DNA of 64,000 nucleotides, from positions 25,067 to 89,066 of the forward strand of contig JANQLQ010000070.1 of assembly GCA_028280565.1 (NCBI GenBank), in the 5' to 3' direction. Shown here piece by piece: positions 1-9,943 of this stretch. The position numbers and the translations under genes are program-made. Within the stretch, counting starts at the first letter, position 1. Every line of letters begins with the position of its first letter. Origin of the DNA: Fulvivirga sp. (GTDB lineage: Bacteria; Bacteroidota; Bacteroidia; Cytophagales; Cyclobacteriaceae). The notes below the pieces were generated by a model. That model ran no database searches. It was not told where the DNA came from and was given only the letters and a program-made list of their open reading frames with translations.

Positions 1-111
1 GCTAACAGCACTATAAACTATAACTTGAAAACTTTGAATGAGAAGGGACTGATTCAGCGGGTGGGCTCCCTTAAAGCAGGTCATTGGCAAATTAATTATA
101 TTACATTGTAG
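1..111 (+). CDS. C-terminal fragment of a winged-helix protein (AlbA_2/RecG-like or Fic type), cut by the window edge
   Basis: An open frame runs from the first base to a TAG at 109-111 and encodes 36 residues with no start in the window. The text reads LKTLNEKGLIQRVGS, then a K-x-G-x-W end. This is the usual last helix and wing of the winged-helix domain that closes many AlbA_2/divergent-AAA transcriptional regulators and some Fic proteins. Function is inferred from this short tail only. It lies on the opposite strand to the PUL and is probably unrelated to it. Confidence 0.5.
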   Translation, partial: ANSTINYNLKTLNEKGLIQRVGSLKAGHWQINYITL

Positions 112-115
112 CCGA

Positions 116-212
116 TTGGAGAATAAGTTGGAGAATAAATTAAATTTTAAATTCCATTTTTAGCACGTTGGGAAGGAATTTGAGAAAGATTGAAGAAAAG
201 GTTGGAGAATAA
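116..212 (+). repeat. Three copies of an 11-bp direct repeat (TTGGAGAATAA)
   Basis: Exact copies of TTGGAGAATAA start at 116, 128 and 202, just after the stop of the truncated left-edge gene. In one frame the first two would encode GE-stop-VGE-stop. This resembles the GEKVGEK tracts that accompany winged-helix domains in AlbA_2 proteins, so the repeats may be decayed coding sequence rather than a regulatory site. Confidence 0.4.
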
Positions 213-322
213 ACGGCTTACATTACTGGGTTCACATTTAAAACAACTGTAAAAAGTGGAGTCAGAGCAAGCTGCTCGTGCCCCAAGGCTAAGGGTAAAA
301 AGTCCAGCTTTAAGTATCACTT

Positions 323-3300
323 CTATTTTGTGGTTGTTACCAAGCTGAGGAAATACTGCCGAGCTGTGGGATTGGTCTTTAACCTGTGGTCCAGTATGAC
401 CTGAGAAAATCGTACAGTGCCTTTCCCATATTGCATTTCACCAGCCGCTAGTGCAGGACCTTTGTCTTTACCCCAATCGGTGAGGCCGGTACCTAAAATC
501 ACGTCCCAATCCTCATCGGCCAGTACAGTTGTTTTTAGAATAGGTGCTATACGGTCCGTTTTTTCATGGTACCAAAACCGGAAGTCGAAAGGTTCTGCTT
601 CGCTAGTCAACGCATGGCCCGTGGTAGGCGATGCAAAATAATACTGGCCCATTTTTGTGTTATCTATGGTGAGTTGTGAGCCGAAAATTTCTCGATTACC
701 CGCCGGGAGATTCAAAAGGACAATCGTTTTTCCGTTCTTTGCTTGTGACCGGAGTAATCTCTCTTTCTTCTTAAACTCATCAAAATCAGTTACGAGAATG
801 GTTTGAGCTTCAGAGAGTTTGGTTACTTTTTCAATACCTATGGCCTCCAAAAGGCTTTCGGCATGATCTCCCAAGGCATATACCTGGTTGGAAGTCGCCT
901 TTGTCATCGGGAAAGTTTCAAAGCCAAAAGTATTTTGATGCACATGATTTCCCTGCTCATCCACTACAGCCGTGCGAACAAGATATTTAGTTCTTTCTCC
1001 CGTTTTTGGAGTGTTGAAAGGAACAAATCCTTGAAAGGCCGAAGAATTGACCGGGATGTTGGCATTCACTGATTGACTAAAAATAATCTCATCTCCTTTC
1101 TCAATTTGATAGGCCAGTTTGTAAGATTTCAACTCTTCATCCAGGTCATTACTGATCCAAAGCTCGAAGCTGGCTTGTTCTCCTTCAAAGAATTTATTGC
1201 GATCGCTTCGTATAGTCACAATCGTCGGTTCCAGTGCATTTCGATACGCGAAATAGGCCTTTTTAGGCTGACGGTCTACGTCCATGAGGGTTTTCATCCA
1301 GCCGGCGGGCCATGCATCGATAAACAAATGCACGGCAAAAGACATCATACGACTGTCCCTGCGAAACGTCTCTGTCATCATTTTGATGGCAGTGGCCTGG
1401 TAGTCTTGGCTCGCTTCGATCCATTTTTCAACTGTGTTTTGAGTATTGAACCACATGTAGTGGAATTTATTGGTTTGTGCCTTAGCAATCCGGTTGGCAT
1501 TCCAGGTGGGATCGTTTAGGTCTTCGGGTAGCCAACCTTCGGGATAGTATTTTTGCATGACATTAAGCGGATCCAATCCTTCCGCCCCGAATTCGCCACA
1601 GGCATAGTACCAATTGGGCTTTACGGGTTGCCACTGGCCTTTGTACATGTCGCCGAGATTGAGAGCATGTCCATTGTACCACATGTTGTAGCAGTGATTA
1701 TCCGGTAGGCCGGGAGAAGGCGGATCGTAGTCCCCATCACCCGCTTTGATGATACGGTCAGGATTTGTAAGCAAGACCATTTGATCCATAGCGGTGAAAA
1801 ACCGTTCAAACTGCGCTGGCGAATTCAAACTCCTCTGCGGATGACCTTCGGCATTGGGGAAACGCTCATTGATGTAGGAGATCATGATGGTGGAAGGGTG
1901 AGGGCGTACTAAGCGCTCCATTTCCTCGACTTGTTTTAAAGCTTCCGCGACTTTGTTGCGGCGCATGGTTCCAAAAAGGGGAAAATCAGCCTGGTTAAGC
2001 ATCCCTAAGCGATCCATGTACGTATAAATTTCCTCTTGCACGGGCCGCTGTGTGAGACGGATATAGTTCATATTGGCCAGTTTGGCAAGCAAAATATCAT
2101 CTACCAACTGGTTCCAATCCTTTTTCATCACACACTGCTGGAAATGCCCCATGGTATTGGCGCCGCGTAATCGGATCATTTTACCGTTGAGATACATTTT
2201 TCCCTTGGGAATGCTGGTCGTATCCATTTCGAAACTACGCATTCCAAATTGCTGTGATTGGATATCTACGATAGCACTGCTTTCGTCCAAGAGTTTTACC
2301 TGTACTTGATAAAGCCACGGTGAGGTTTGCTCCCAAACCCTAGGATTATCCAGCTTAAGCGGAATTCGAAGGTAGTTGACACCGTAGTCCATGGACAGCC
2401 TTAGCTGTTCCCAATCTTTCGGTTTGGCCAGGTCTCCCACCCCGGGAACATTGACCGTGGACGGTTCGTATTCAAAGTCTTTTAGGATTGTTTCTTTAAA
2501 ATTCTGCCCGAATATGGAAACCTGTAGTTTAACATACTGGGAGCGTTCATGGAAATTGTTTACCTCTACCCATAGCTCTGCCACAGAATCTTGCATGATA
2601 GGGCGCACAAACAGGTCGTTGAGGTGTAATGGCGACCGTACCTCCAAGTAACAATCCTGGTAAATGCCCATAGCAGCGGCGCCGTGGTGCCAGCCTAACT
2701 TCGGGTCATCATAGCCAGGGCCGGTGGCCGCATAGATCTTACCGCCCAATATTTTATTTCCGAATTGATCCGTCATCCCCGTGGTGGAAAAATCATTTTC
2801 CACTTGCACTACCAGGACATTTTTCCCAGCATTAGCAAATTTTGTAATGTCAAACTCAAAGGGAGCAAAAAAGCCCTCATGCATCCCTGCAAAGTTCCCA
2901 TTTACGAAAACTTTTGCCCGATAATCTACCCCTTTAAAGCAAATGAAAAGCTGCTTGCCCTCCAGCATTTCCTCACTCATCTCGACTTCTTTTCGGTAGT
3001 AAGTGACCGCTCTACCCAGCGGGGGGCCGTAATGTGGTATGCTTACATTTTCCCAGGTTCCCTCACCGCTAAAAACTCTATTGATGTCGGAAAGGTCCAC
3101 GTCTTCCGCAACTCGCCAATCAAAGTTTGATAGTGGAATTTGCTCTCTTCGGTCGTCAAACGCCGGGGCTTGTAGGCTGAGAAAAGGCCTATAATAAGAT
3201 CGAAGAGAATCCAATTCCCTGTATAGCTCTTCTTTGGTATTCACCACATCCATCGGTTTGAAAGCGGATGCTTGGTTATGTGCAGTGGGCAAGTAAATCT

Positions 3301-3487
3301 CTTCTAATTCGGGAGCTGGAGGTATGATCAGCAAATGCTCTCGTGTTTGGTATTCCCGGCCACCAATCTGTGCGAAGCGATCCTGGGCTATTACAACAAA
3401 CGAAGTAAAGCATATGACCAATAGGCAAAAGAAGCCTTTAAAGGCTTTATTGGTGTGCGTAATTTTGAAAATGCTGTTTCTAATCAT
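323..3487 (-). CDS. Secreted glycoside hydrolase family 2 enzyme (beta-galactosidase/beta-glucuronidase type)
   Basis: The product has 1054 residues and an N-terminal signal peptide ending near VVIAQ (residue 35). A jelly-roll sugar-binding domain (about 120-285, with the FVNG and GMHEGFFAPF signatures) is followed by an immunoglobulin-like domain and a TIM barrel. The probable acid/base is E541 in SYINERF and the probable nucleophile E632 in CGEFGAEG. About 350 more residues form C-terminal beta domains. GH2 enzymes remove terminal beta-linked galactose, glucuronate or mannose; which one applies here cannot be told from sequence. It is the last gene of the PUL strand, 7 bp after the GH130 gene, so the two are almost certainly cotranscribed. 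The signal peptide suggests periplasmic or surface action. Confidence 0.85.
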   Translation of the reverse strand: MIRNSIFKITHTNKAFKGFFCLLVICFTSFVVIAQDRFAQIGGREYQTREHLLIIPPAPELEEIYLPTAHNQASAFKPMDVVNTKEELYRELDSLRSYYRPFLSLQAPAFDDRREQIPLSNFDWRVAEDVDLSDINRVFSGEGTWENVSIPHYGPPLGRAVTYYRKEVEMSEEMLEGKQLFICFKGVDYRAKVFVNGNFAGMHEGFFAPFEFDITKFANAGKNVLVVQVENDFSTTGMTDQFGNKILGGKIYAATGPGYDDPKLGWHHGAAAMGIYQDCYLEVRSPLHLNDLFVRPIMQDSVAELWVEVNNFHERSQYVKLQVSIFGQNFKETILKDFEYEPSTVNVPGVGDLAKPKDWEQLRLSMDYGVNYLRIPLKLDNPRVWEQTSPWLYQVQVKLLDESSAIVDIQSQQFGMRSFEMDTTSIPKGKMYLNGKMIRLRGANTMGHFQQCVMKKDWNQLVDDILLAKLANMNYIRLTQRPVQEEIYTYMDRLGMLNQADFPLFGTMRRNKVAEALKQVEEMERLVRPHPSTIMISYINERFPNAEGHPQRSLNSPAQFERFFTAMDQMVLLTNPDRIIKAGDGDYDPPSPGLPDNHCYNMWYNGHALNLGDMYKGQWQPVKPNWYYACGEFGAEGLDPLNVMQKYYPEGWLPEDLNDPTWNANRIAKAQTNKFHYMWFNTQNTVEKWIEASQDYQATAIKMMTETFRRDSRMMSFAVHLFIDAWPAGWMKTLMDVDRQPKKAYFAYRNALEPTIVTIRSDRNKFFEGEQASFELWISNDLDEELKSYKLAYQIEKGDEIIFSQSVNANIPVNSSAFQGFVPFNTPKTGERTKYLVRTAVVDEQGNHVHQNTFGFETFPMTKATSNQVYALGDHAESLLEAIGIEKVTKLSEAQTILVTDFDEFKKKERLLRSQAKNGKTIVLLNLPAGNREIFGSQLTIDNTKMGQYYFASPTTGHALTSEAEPFDFRFWYHEKTDRIAPILKTTVLADEDWDVILGTGLTDWGKDKGPALAAGEMQYGKGTVRFSQVILDHRLKTNPTARQYFLSLVTTTK

Positions 3488-3494
3488 AGTATTC

Positions 3495-4625
3495 TTACTT
3501 ATTTTCGGTTGTGGCTACTGCAATAAATGAGTCAGCAGTGCCATAGTATACGAACCATTTATCCTGGAAATAAATCATGCCCTCTACAAAAGTTACGTTT
3601 GGGATCTGCCCCCGGAGTTCATAGGGCCTGTCGGGTTTGATGCTTGGTTCAGTGGCCCGATCGATCAACTTAGCAGGATCATTTTTATCGAACAAGGCCT
3701 GCGCTCCACACCAGCCATTGCCGAAACGAGGACCGGCTTTTGTAGGCACACGCTCTTCTTCCGGTAAGGGATTATAAATGCCATTATACATAACCACGAT
3801 ACCGTCACCTGTTAAAAGTGCAATAGCACCTCCTTCGACCGCAAGGTTGTCAATGTTCTTGAACTCCTCGCTTCGCCTTGGCTTTAATACTTCCATGTCG
3901 TTTCCATCAGCATCCTGCACGCGCTCCCAGTGGATCAAATTATCAGAAGTGGCTAGTCTGAGGGTCCCCACCCCCCAGTACATCCAGTATTTTCCGTTGA
4001 TGCGAGTGGCAATGAGCCGATCACCCTCCCTCCGACAAACGATCGATCCGGCTTTGTAACCACCGCCACTATTGGTTTCTCCATTGATGTTTGCCATGAT
4101 GCCGCGCTTGGTCCAGTGGAGAAGATCTTTGGAGGTGGCCAAGGAAAGATGGCCCCCAGGAATGCCGTTCCAAGCATTGTAGGTCATGTAGTAGGTTTTG
4201 TCCTCATCCTCTACGATCCTGGGATCCTCTACTCCGCCTTCCCATTCCCAATAGTTGAATGAGTCATTGTCGGGATAGAGTACCGGTGTAGAGTTTCGAA
4301 TAAAATTGAGACCGTCGTGGCTGTAGGCCAACCCTATTCTTGAAGTGCCTTTGTATTTTCCTTCGTAGTCCTCAGCCCTGTAGAGCATAAAGACCTTTCC
4401 ATCTTTCACCACCGCCGTAGGATTGAACACATCTTTGGCCTCCCAGTGGAGCATTTTCTTGCGGACGGGGCAATAAAAAAGCGTGGTGGTATCCCGGCCC
4501 ATAACAGGGTTCAAACTGTCTACTTTTTCGAAGGGCCCGATCATCCAGGGTTTTTCTTTTTGTTGGCTGACTACCCACTGGGGGATAAGTAAAGAAATTA
4601 GTAGAAGCTGTGAAAAAAGCTGCAT
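3495..4625 (-). CDS. Secreted GH130 family beta-mannoside-active enzyme, copy 1
   Basis: The product has 376 residues with a signal peptide (cleavage near VVSQQ). It has the five-bladed beta-propeller sequence pattern of GH130, including W-E-G-G-V-E-D-P-R-I (catalytic Asp about 134) and the repeated TSKDLLHWTKRG-type blade motif. GH130 enzymes are phosphorylases or hydrolases of beta-mannosides. A secreted form is more likely a hydrolase, because phosphorolysis is usually cytoplasmic; that step is inference. It is closely similar along its length to the gene at 7822-8943, a tandem duplication split by the GH35 gene. Both lie in the same operon as the GH2 gene. Confidence 0.8.
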   Translation of the reverse strand: MQLFSQLLLISLLIPQWVVSQQKEKPWMIGPFEKVDSLNPVMGRDTTTLFYCPVRKKMLHWEAKDVFNPTAVVKDGKVFMLYRAEDYEGKYKGTSRIGLAYSHDGLNFIRNSTPVLYPDNDSFNYWEWEGGVEDPRIVEDEDKTYYMTYNAWNGIPGGHLSLATSKDLLHWTKRGIMANINGETNSGGGYKAGSIVCRREGDRLIATRINGKYWMYWGVGTLRLATSDNLIHWERVQDADGNDMEVLKPRRSEEFKNIDNLAVEGGAIALLTGDGIVVMYNGIYNPLPEEERVPTKAGPRFGNGWCGAQALFDKNDPAKLIDRATEPSIKPDRPYELRGQIPNVTFVEGMIYFQDKWFVYYGTADSFIAVATTENK

Positions 4626-4690
4626 TGTTTTGGTTAGTTAACTAAGGCGGTCTGACTGTCGTATGACCTTTGTTTTGCACCTATGACATG

Positions 4691-7600
4691 CTAATTCTCA
4701 ATTGTATATTTACCTACCGCTTTGACAAAATAGCTCTTGATGGTGATAGCAGGAAGATCATCTTGCTTAAAGGCTCCTACCACAGCGATTTTATTCTCCC
4801 CTTCTTTGAGAAAGGAAGGAAGTAGTCTTAGCTTGTCTGAATAGCCATAAGGGTAGTATTTGGCCATCAAGCGCCCATTAATGTAGACGCAACTAACATC
4901 GGTAAAGCCGCTCATTTCTAAATAAAGCGGGGCCTGGATATCTTTCCTAGTCTCATACTGGAATACACCTGATAATATATTCGGATTGTTGTCAAGCAAA
5001 ACGGACTTCTCCGGTTTATTTGATGACGGTGGTGTTTTTAATCTCTCATTTAGGTAGGCATTTATGTTATGCAGTTGAGCTGTGCCATCCATCACCTCTT
5101 CGAAGAATATTAGATCCACTGCATCCTGGAGTCCACCGCCTTTGGGTCCTTGCCAGCATCGAATGATAAAGTTGTTGTCCTCGCCATATTTTAAGGCAGA
5201 GGTCACATCAATATACCTGGGTCGATCTTCGAACCCCCACCGGTCCCAGCCTTGCCACCCCCCCTGGAAGTGCTGCCCATTTACGTAGACGGAGTACCAG
5301 ACATCCGCATCGTTTATTTTCAACAAGGCTTTCTTTCCTTTGTATTCAACACCTACGGGCAGGGTCGCTTTATCGATCATCTCGGACATCTTGCTCCAGT
5401 CCACGTTTCCATCAAACTTTTGCAAGAACTCTTTTCTACTGAAATCCACGCTCACCCATTCATCCCTTGTTTTACTTAGCGCGACAATGTCCATACCTAT
5501 CCTCGAAGAATAGACCGGGTCTCTATAAGCCAGTAATACATCCTTGTCTTTATAGAATTCGTGTTTGGCCCGGCTGTCCTCAAAGAGGGTCCTGCGCTCC
5601 CAACGATTGATCTTGATTTCTCCCACGGGATTTACATAAATAGGCATATTCATCCCGCTTAAACTCATGGTTGCCCCGGGGCCGTTTTTATCCAATCCAC
5701 CTGATAGTGTGAAGATGGATAGTTTATTCTTACCCTTTTTAAGATCGTCCAGGTTAAGTGTAGCCGTTCGCTCACCTTTATATACAAGAGCCCCGTTGAG
5801 GTAGACAGAGAAATAATCATTTATCTCCGGTATTAGGATCGTCATGCGTTCCGCTGAACTTTTGAAAGTCCCCGTGTACAGCGCATACCCATTGTCATAG
5901 AGACCCGCTTCTTCGTAGGCCGTGCCCCAATCTATGTTTGTAGTGGGGGCACGCTCAAGCCCAGTCAAACTCAAACCTTCGATTGTTAGACCTGTGACGG
6001 GTTGGCGAATGATACGTCCAGTGTTCGGCGAAGTATAGCTGAATTCACTGATCTTCTGAGTGTCAAAGTCAATGAAGGTTTGCTGTGAAACTTGACCCGG
6101 GTTAGCCAGGAAACCGACTTGTTTACCCTGCCCAGTACTCTCCACATGGGCAAAGTACATGCCTGACACCAGCGCACCCGATACTTCTCCCTCATTTTGC
6201 CAATAAAATGTGTTTTGAGCCCTTTCTCTTGACAGTATCCAAATCATAGCATCACCTACCCGGACGCACTGGTCTTCAGCAGTATGCATGTACCTGATTT
6301 CCGTTGATTTGGAGTTTGTAACTACGCTGGCCGTTGCAGGCAATTGCTTTATTTGATCGCTTACATCTCCTTTTAAACGAATAAAACCTTCATTAAGAAC
6401 AGCATCGAATAGCAGCATTATTCCATTTTTCTTAAACAGAACGTCAGAAGAGGTATTGAGCACTTGTAGGGTGCTACCTAGGGAGAAATTGGAAGGTAAA
6501 AGTTTGCTGCCCAAGGGCTTGATCGTAACTCTATGTGGCTTATAATCCTGCTGGTTTGGGTCAAACAGGAATGAATGCTCCTCTTTGGAGGTATTCACAA
6601 TCATAAAAATGACTTCATCTTTATGCTGTAGTTTCTTGTACATCATGTGCTTTGGAATATCTTCCGCATCGGGTTGCTTTTCCTCTCCATATAAAAAGGT
6701 GCTCTCGAAAGACTTGACAAACCCGTGGAGTTCCTTGTAGCGATAGTAAGATGGGTTGAGTTGGCCATACTCTCCAATAGGGGCGACATTGAAATAAGAA
6801 TTTGGAAACTTCTTGGATGCGTTCATGCCAATATCTGTTCCCCCGCAGAACATATAATAATTGAGTCCTGCATCTCCTTTAAAATAGGCAAGCGCTGCTA
6901 TGGTCTTAAGCCAATCGCCGGGCAGTCCCCCCATTTGTGTTTCCATAGTAGAGTACTCGGCATTTAGCCAACCTGACTCGTACTCGCTGCTGAACCTGGG
7001 CTTTGATCGTGTAAGCAGGTTACCAGGCCTGGTCCAGTTGCGCTTGGTGAGGCTTTCCGTGACAGGTTTTAGGTACATATCGTAGGTAGAAATAGTACCC
7101 GGGTAACCGAGATCGCCTCCTCCATTATTGAGCAAAGGGACCTGTAGCCCTAGGGATCGGGCTTTGTCCCTGTAATAGACCAGGTAGGGGTAGTTACCTT
7201 TTCCATATTCATTCTCTAGCTGACAGGCAATCATATTACCGCCCTTACCTATTTCAAGTTTGTTCAACTGGGGGATGATATTCTCAAGCCAACCATCCAA
7301 GAACGTGTAGAATTTGGGATCGGAAGTTCTCGGCCAGCAATCCTCCGCCCAGATCCATGCCGGGAATCCACCACCATTGAACTCATTACACACATAGCCG
7401 GAAGGTTTAAGAATGCTATGCATGTTGTACTTCTCCAAAGTGCTATTGAAGCTGAAAACATCCTTGGATCCATCGTAATTAAAAACCCCTTTTCCCGGTT
7501 CATGTAATCCCCAAGGTATGTAGGTAGAGGCCGCACTCACTAAAGCGCCTTTCATTTTTTTAATCCTGTCATCCCATTCCGTTGGGTCTATGCGATAGTA

Positions 7601-7765
7601 TTGCATCTCTCCACTTATGAGAATTTTTTCTTCCCCGCCAAAAGTGAAGGATCGTGAGGTGTAGCCGAAAGTGTCATTTTGAGGGTTAAAAACAAACTCT
7701 TGCGCCCAAAGCATACGGCCCAGGAGTATTAGTATAAATAGAAGGGGATTCACTGGATTTCTCAT
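4691..7765 (-). CDS. Secreted GH35 beta-galactosidase, large multidomain form
   Basis: The ATG at 7765 is preferred over a position 36 bp upstream because it gives a clean signal peptide (MRNPVNPLLFILILLGRMLWAQ). The 1024-residue product has the GH35 TIM barrel at its N-terminus. The opening signature GEMQYYRID..EW..RI is followed by the acid/base in CQLENEYG (about E186) and the nucleophile in SSEYESGW (about E261). Several beta-sandwich domains follow, with galactose-binding-like motifs such as YVNGQHFQGGWQGWDRW and VYINGRLMAKYYPYG. The enzyme releases terminal beta-galactose. At roughly 1000 residues it is longer than most bacterial GH35 enzymes. It sits between the two GH130 genes with a 20-bp upstream gap. 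Confidence 0.88.
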   Translation of the reverse strand: MRNPVNPLLFILILLGRMLWAQEFVFNPQNDTFGYTSRSFTFGGEEKILISGEMQYYRIDPTEWDDRIKKMKGALVSAASTYIPWGLHEPGKGVFNYDGSKDVFSFNSTLEKYNMHSILKPSGYVCNEFNGGGFPAWIWAEDCWPRTSDPKFYTFLDGWLENIIPQLNKLEIGKGGNMIACQLENEYGKGNYPYLVYYRDKARSLGLQVPLLNNGGGDLGYPGTISTYDMYLKPVTESLTKRNWTRPGNLLTRSKPRFSSEYESGWLNAEYSTMETQMGGLPGDWLKTIAALAYFKGDAGLNYYMFCGGTDIGMNASKKFPNSYFNVAPIGEYGQLNPSYYRYKELHGFVKSFESTFLYGEEKQPDAEDIPKHMMYKKLQHKDEVIFMIVNTSKEEHSFLFDPNQQDYKPHRVTIKPLGSKLLPSNFSLGSTLQVLNTSSDVLFKKNGIMLLFDAVLNEGFIRLKGDVSDQIKQLPATASVVTNSKSTEIRYMHTAEDQCVRVGDAMIWILSRERAQNTFYWQNEGEVSGALVSGMYFAHVESTGQGKQVGFLANPGQVSQQTFIDFDTQKISEFSYTSPNTGRIIRQPVTGLTIEGLSLTGLERAPTTNIDWGTAYEEAGLYDNGYALYTGTFKSSAERMTILIPEINDYFSVYLNGALVYKGERTATLNLDDLKKGKNKLSIFTLSGGLDKNGPGATMSLSGMNMPIYVNPVGEIKINRWERRTLFEDSRAKHEFYKDKDVLLAYRDPVYSSRIGMDIVALSKTRDEWVSVDFSRKEFLQKFDGNVDWSKMSEMIDKATLPVGVEYKGKKALLKINDADVWYSVYVNGQHFQGGWQGWDRWGFEDRPRYIDVTSALKYGEDNNFIIRCWQGPKGGGLQDAVDLIFFEEVMDGTAQLHNINAYLNERLKTPPSSNKPEKSVLLDNNPNILSGVFQYETRKDIQAPLYLEMSGFTDVSCVYINGRLMAKYYPYGYSDKLRLLPSFLKEGENKIAVVGAFKQDDLPAITIKSYFVKAVGKYTIEN

Positions 7766-7821
7766 ACGAATTTGTGTTTGGATCTGAGACAGTAGGGACA
7801 TAAGTAGAATTGCAATAATTT

Positions 7822-8943
7822 TTAGTCCTCAGCAATAGCAACAGCAATAAAAGAATCGGCCGTACCGTAATAGGCTAACCAGCGATTTTTAAAATAGACT
7901 AGGCCCTCGACAAACGTTACGTTGGGAATTTGTCCTCGCAGCTCATAAGGCCGATCCGGGGCGATGGAGGGTTTCTCCGCCCGGTCAACGAGTTTAGCAG
8001 GATCATTTTTATCAAATAATGCCTGTACACCCGCCCAGCCGTTACCGAAAGGAGGTCCAGCCGGTGTTTTCACCCGTTGCTCCTTCGGTAGCGGATTGTA
8101 TATCCCGTTGTAAAACACGATGATGCCGTCTTCGGTGTAAATAGCGGCTGGTCCCGCTTCTGTTGCCAAATTGTCCGTCTTGTTGTATTTATCGGACCTT
8201 CGAGGCTTTAGCACCACTACTTCATTGCCTTTTTTATCGGTTAGAATTTCCCAGGTGACCAGGTCATCAGAAGTGGCCAGCCGCAGGTTACCCACTCCCC
8301 AGTACATCCAGAATTTACCCTTCACTTTTTTTGCGATTAAGCGACCATCTTTTAGTTCTGAAAGGATCATCCCGGCCTTGTATCCTCCTGGCTCCGGGAA
8401 TACTTGTCCAATATTCGCCATCGTTCCATGCTTTTTCCAGTGTAGCAGATCATCGGAAGACGCAAGGTTTAAGTGAATAGATTTTCCCGAATAGGCCGTG
8501 TAGGTCATGTAATACCGTCCGTCCGGCCCTTCCACGATCCTCGGGTCTTCGCACCCTCCTTCCCATTCTTTGGCTTTCAAAGAGTCATTGTCCGGGTATA
8601 AGACCGGGGTGCCATGCCGCTCGAAACGAATACCATCATCACTGACTGCCAGGCCCAGTCTCGAGGTCCCTTTAAACTTTCCTTCGTAATCTTCTGCACG
8701 ATAGACCAGGTATACCTTATCATCCTTTACAACGGCACAAGGATTAAAAACATCTTTTGCTTCCCAGCGCAACACCTCTTGCCGAATAGGGCAATAGAAT
8801 TTAGTGGTACTGTCCTTGCCCAGGATCGGGTTCTGAACATCGGCCTTCACAAAAGGACCTAGCATCCAGCTTTTCTCTTGTGCCCGCCCCATAAAAGCGG
8901 GAGCGAGACATAGAAAAATGATAACAGTCCTTAGGTTAATCAT
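7822..8943 (-). CDS. Secreted GH130 family beta-mannoside-active enzyme, copy 2
   Basis: The product has 373 residues, starting at the ATG at 8943 (the longer reading would need TTG). It has a signal peptide ending near FMGRAQ. It shares with its paralogue at 3495-4625 the E-D-P-R catalytic signature (WEGGCEDPRI), the E-A-K-D-V-F-N-P tract, and the last blade ending YGTADSFIAVA. The start codon lies inside the end of the preceding nucleoside-hydrolase gene (8-bp overlap), which implies translational coupling. Keeping two copies may mean different linkages or a division between periplasm and surface; sequence alone does not decide. Confidence 0.8.
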   Translation of the reverse strand: MINLRTVIIFLCLAPAFMGRAQEKSWMLGPFVKADVQNPILGKDSTTKFYCPIRQEVLRWEAKDVFNPCAVVKDDKVYLVYRAEDYEGKFKGTSRLGLAVSDDGIRFERHGTPVLYPDNDSLKAKEWEGGCEDPRIVEGPDGRYYMTYTAYSGKSIHLNLASSDDLLHWKKHGTMANIGQVFPEPGGYKAGMILSELKDGRLIAKKVKGKFWMYWGVGNLRLATSDDLVTWEILTDKKGNEVVVLKPRRSDKYNKTDNLATEAGPAAIYTEDGIIVFYNGIYNPLPKEQRVKTPAGPPFGNGWAGVQALFDKNDPAKLVDRAEKPSIAPDRPYELRGQIPNVTFVEGLVYFKNRWLAYYGTADSFIAVAIAED

Positions 8944-9943
8944 TAGTTTCAACGTTTGGTGAAGTATTGTTTCTCATCGTTTGAAAAAAATCATGTAGAA
9001 TCATGGTATGATTGAAGTTTTCCCAAATTGTGATTTCCCTATCTTGGTTGGGTCGTTCTCTCCAACGCCCCGATTCGTAGATCGGGGCCTGGATCAAACG
9101 CTTTTCCCCAAAACCCGGATCTTTTAGGATCGCTATGGCTACGACATCGTACAGGGCTCTTGAAGGTGGGTCTCCTTCCAAGTGAATGTTTTTAAAAAGA
9201 TTAATGGAATAATCCCCGAAGTTTGAGAATAAACCACCATGCCTGCCGGCTACAGGCGCTACCCGGGGCCCGACATTCTTCATGTTGATGATAATGTCTT
9301 CCAAAGTAACTCTCACATTTGAGGCTCCTGAATTTTGTCCATAGCGAACTGTTACTATTTCAAAAGGCACATTGGATCTTAAAATATAGTTTAATGCCGA
9401 AGGGTCGTTTTTTAAATTGTATTCACCCGGCTGGGGATAGTTTGAGCCTAGCCAAACCACTCTCATACGATTTTCCAGGGCAGGATATTTTCTAAGCGCT
9501 AAGGCCAGGTTAGTAAGCTTTCCTACTGCAATGACGATGAGATCACCCCGGTCTTTCGCTGTTTGGTGGATAAAATCAACGGCCTGGTACCCATCAAATT
9601 CGGTTTTGTCAACTCCAATTTGGTCAAATCCTAACTCAGCGCCGATCTTTACGGGTATTGCTTCATACCCACAAAGTTTCAAAACGCGGACAGCTTCCTC
9701 GTAGTGTTGATCAACAGGACTGCCTTTCCCTTGATACTTTGTGCTATTTATCGTGATCCCTCGAATATCGAACCTATCCTGGCTGAAAAGGAGATAGGCC
9801 AGTGCATGTTGATCATCCAATTCATTGTCAGCATCTGTATCGAAGATCACCGGGATTTTGGATGTGTTGCTCGATACTACCTGGCCATAGAGTGTAGCAC
9901 AAATACACATTAAAAGAATCGAATAAAAAGACCTTCTATTCAT
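8936..9943 (-). CDS. Nucleoside-hydrolase-like protein (IUNH family), exported
   Basis: The product has 335 residues from the ATG at 9943 and a signal peptide ending near LYGQ. The N-terminal signature IPVIFDTDADNELDDQHAL matches the Asp-rich calcium and ribose site of inosine/uridine-preferring nucleoside N-ribohydrolases. Normal family members split nucleosides into base and ribose. The motif here is expanded (DTDADNELDD instead of DTDPGIDD), a variant common in exported, PUL-associated Bacteroidota homologues whose substrates are unknown. It is translationally coupled to the downstream GH130 gene, so a glycoside-related role is possible. Family membership is secure; the substrate is not. 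Confidence 0.72.
   Translation of the reverse strand: MNRRSFYSILLMCICATLYGQVVSSNTSKIPVIFDTDADNELDDQHALAYLLFSQDRFDIRGITINSTKYQGKGSPVDQHYEEAVRVLKLCGYEAIPVKIGAELGFDQIGVDKTEFDGYQAVDFIHQTAKDRGDLIVIAVGKLTNLALALRKYPALENRMRVVWLGSNYPQPGEYNLKNDPSALNYILRSNVPFEIVTVRYGQNSGASNVRVTLEDIIINMKNVGPRVAPVAGRHGGLFSNFGDYSINLFKNIHLEGDPPSRALYDVVAIAILKDPGFGEKRLIQAPIYESGRWRERPNQDREITIWENFNHTMILHDFFQTMRNNTSPNVETND

Noticed and set aside
8950..8952. Longer start for the second GH130 gene at 8952
   Set aside because: The codon there is TTG; the ATG at 8943 gives a proper signal peptide and the expected overlap.
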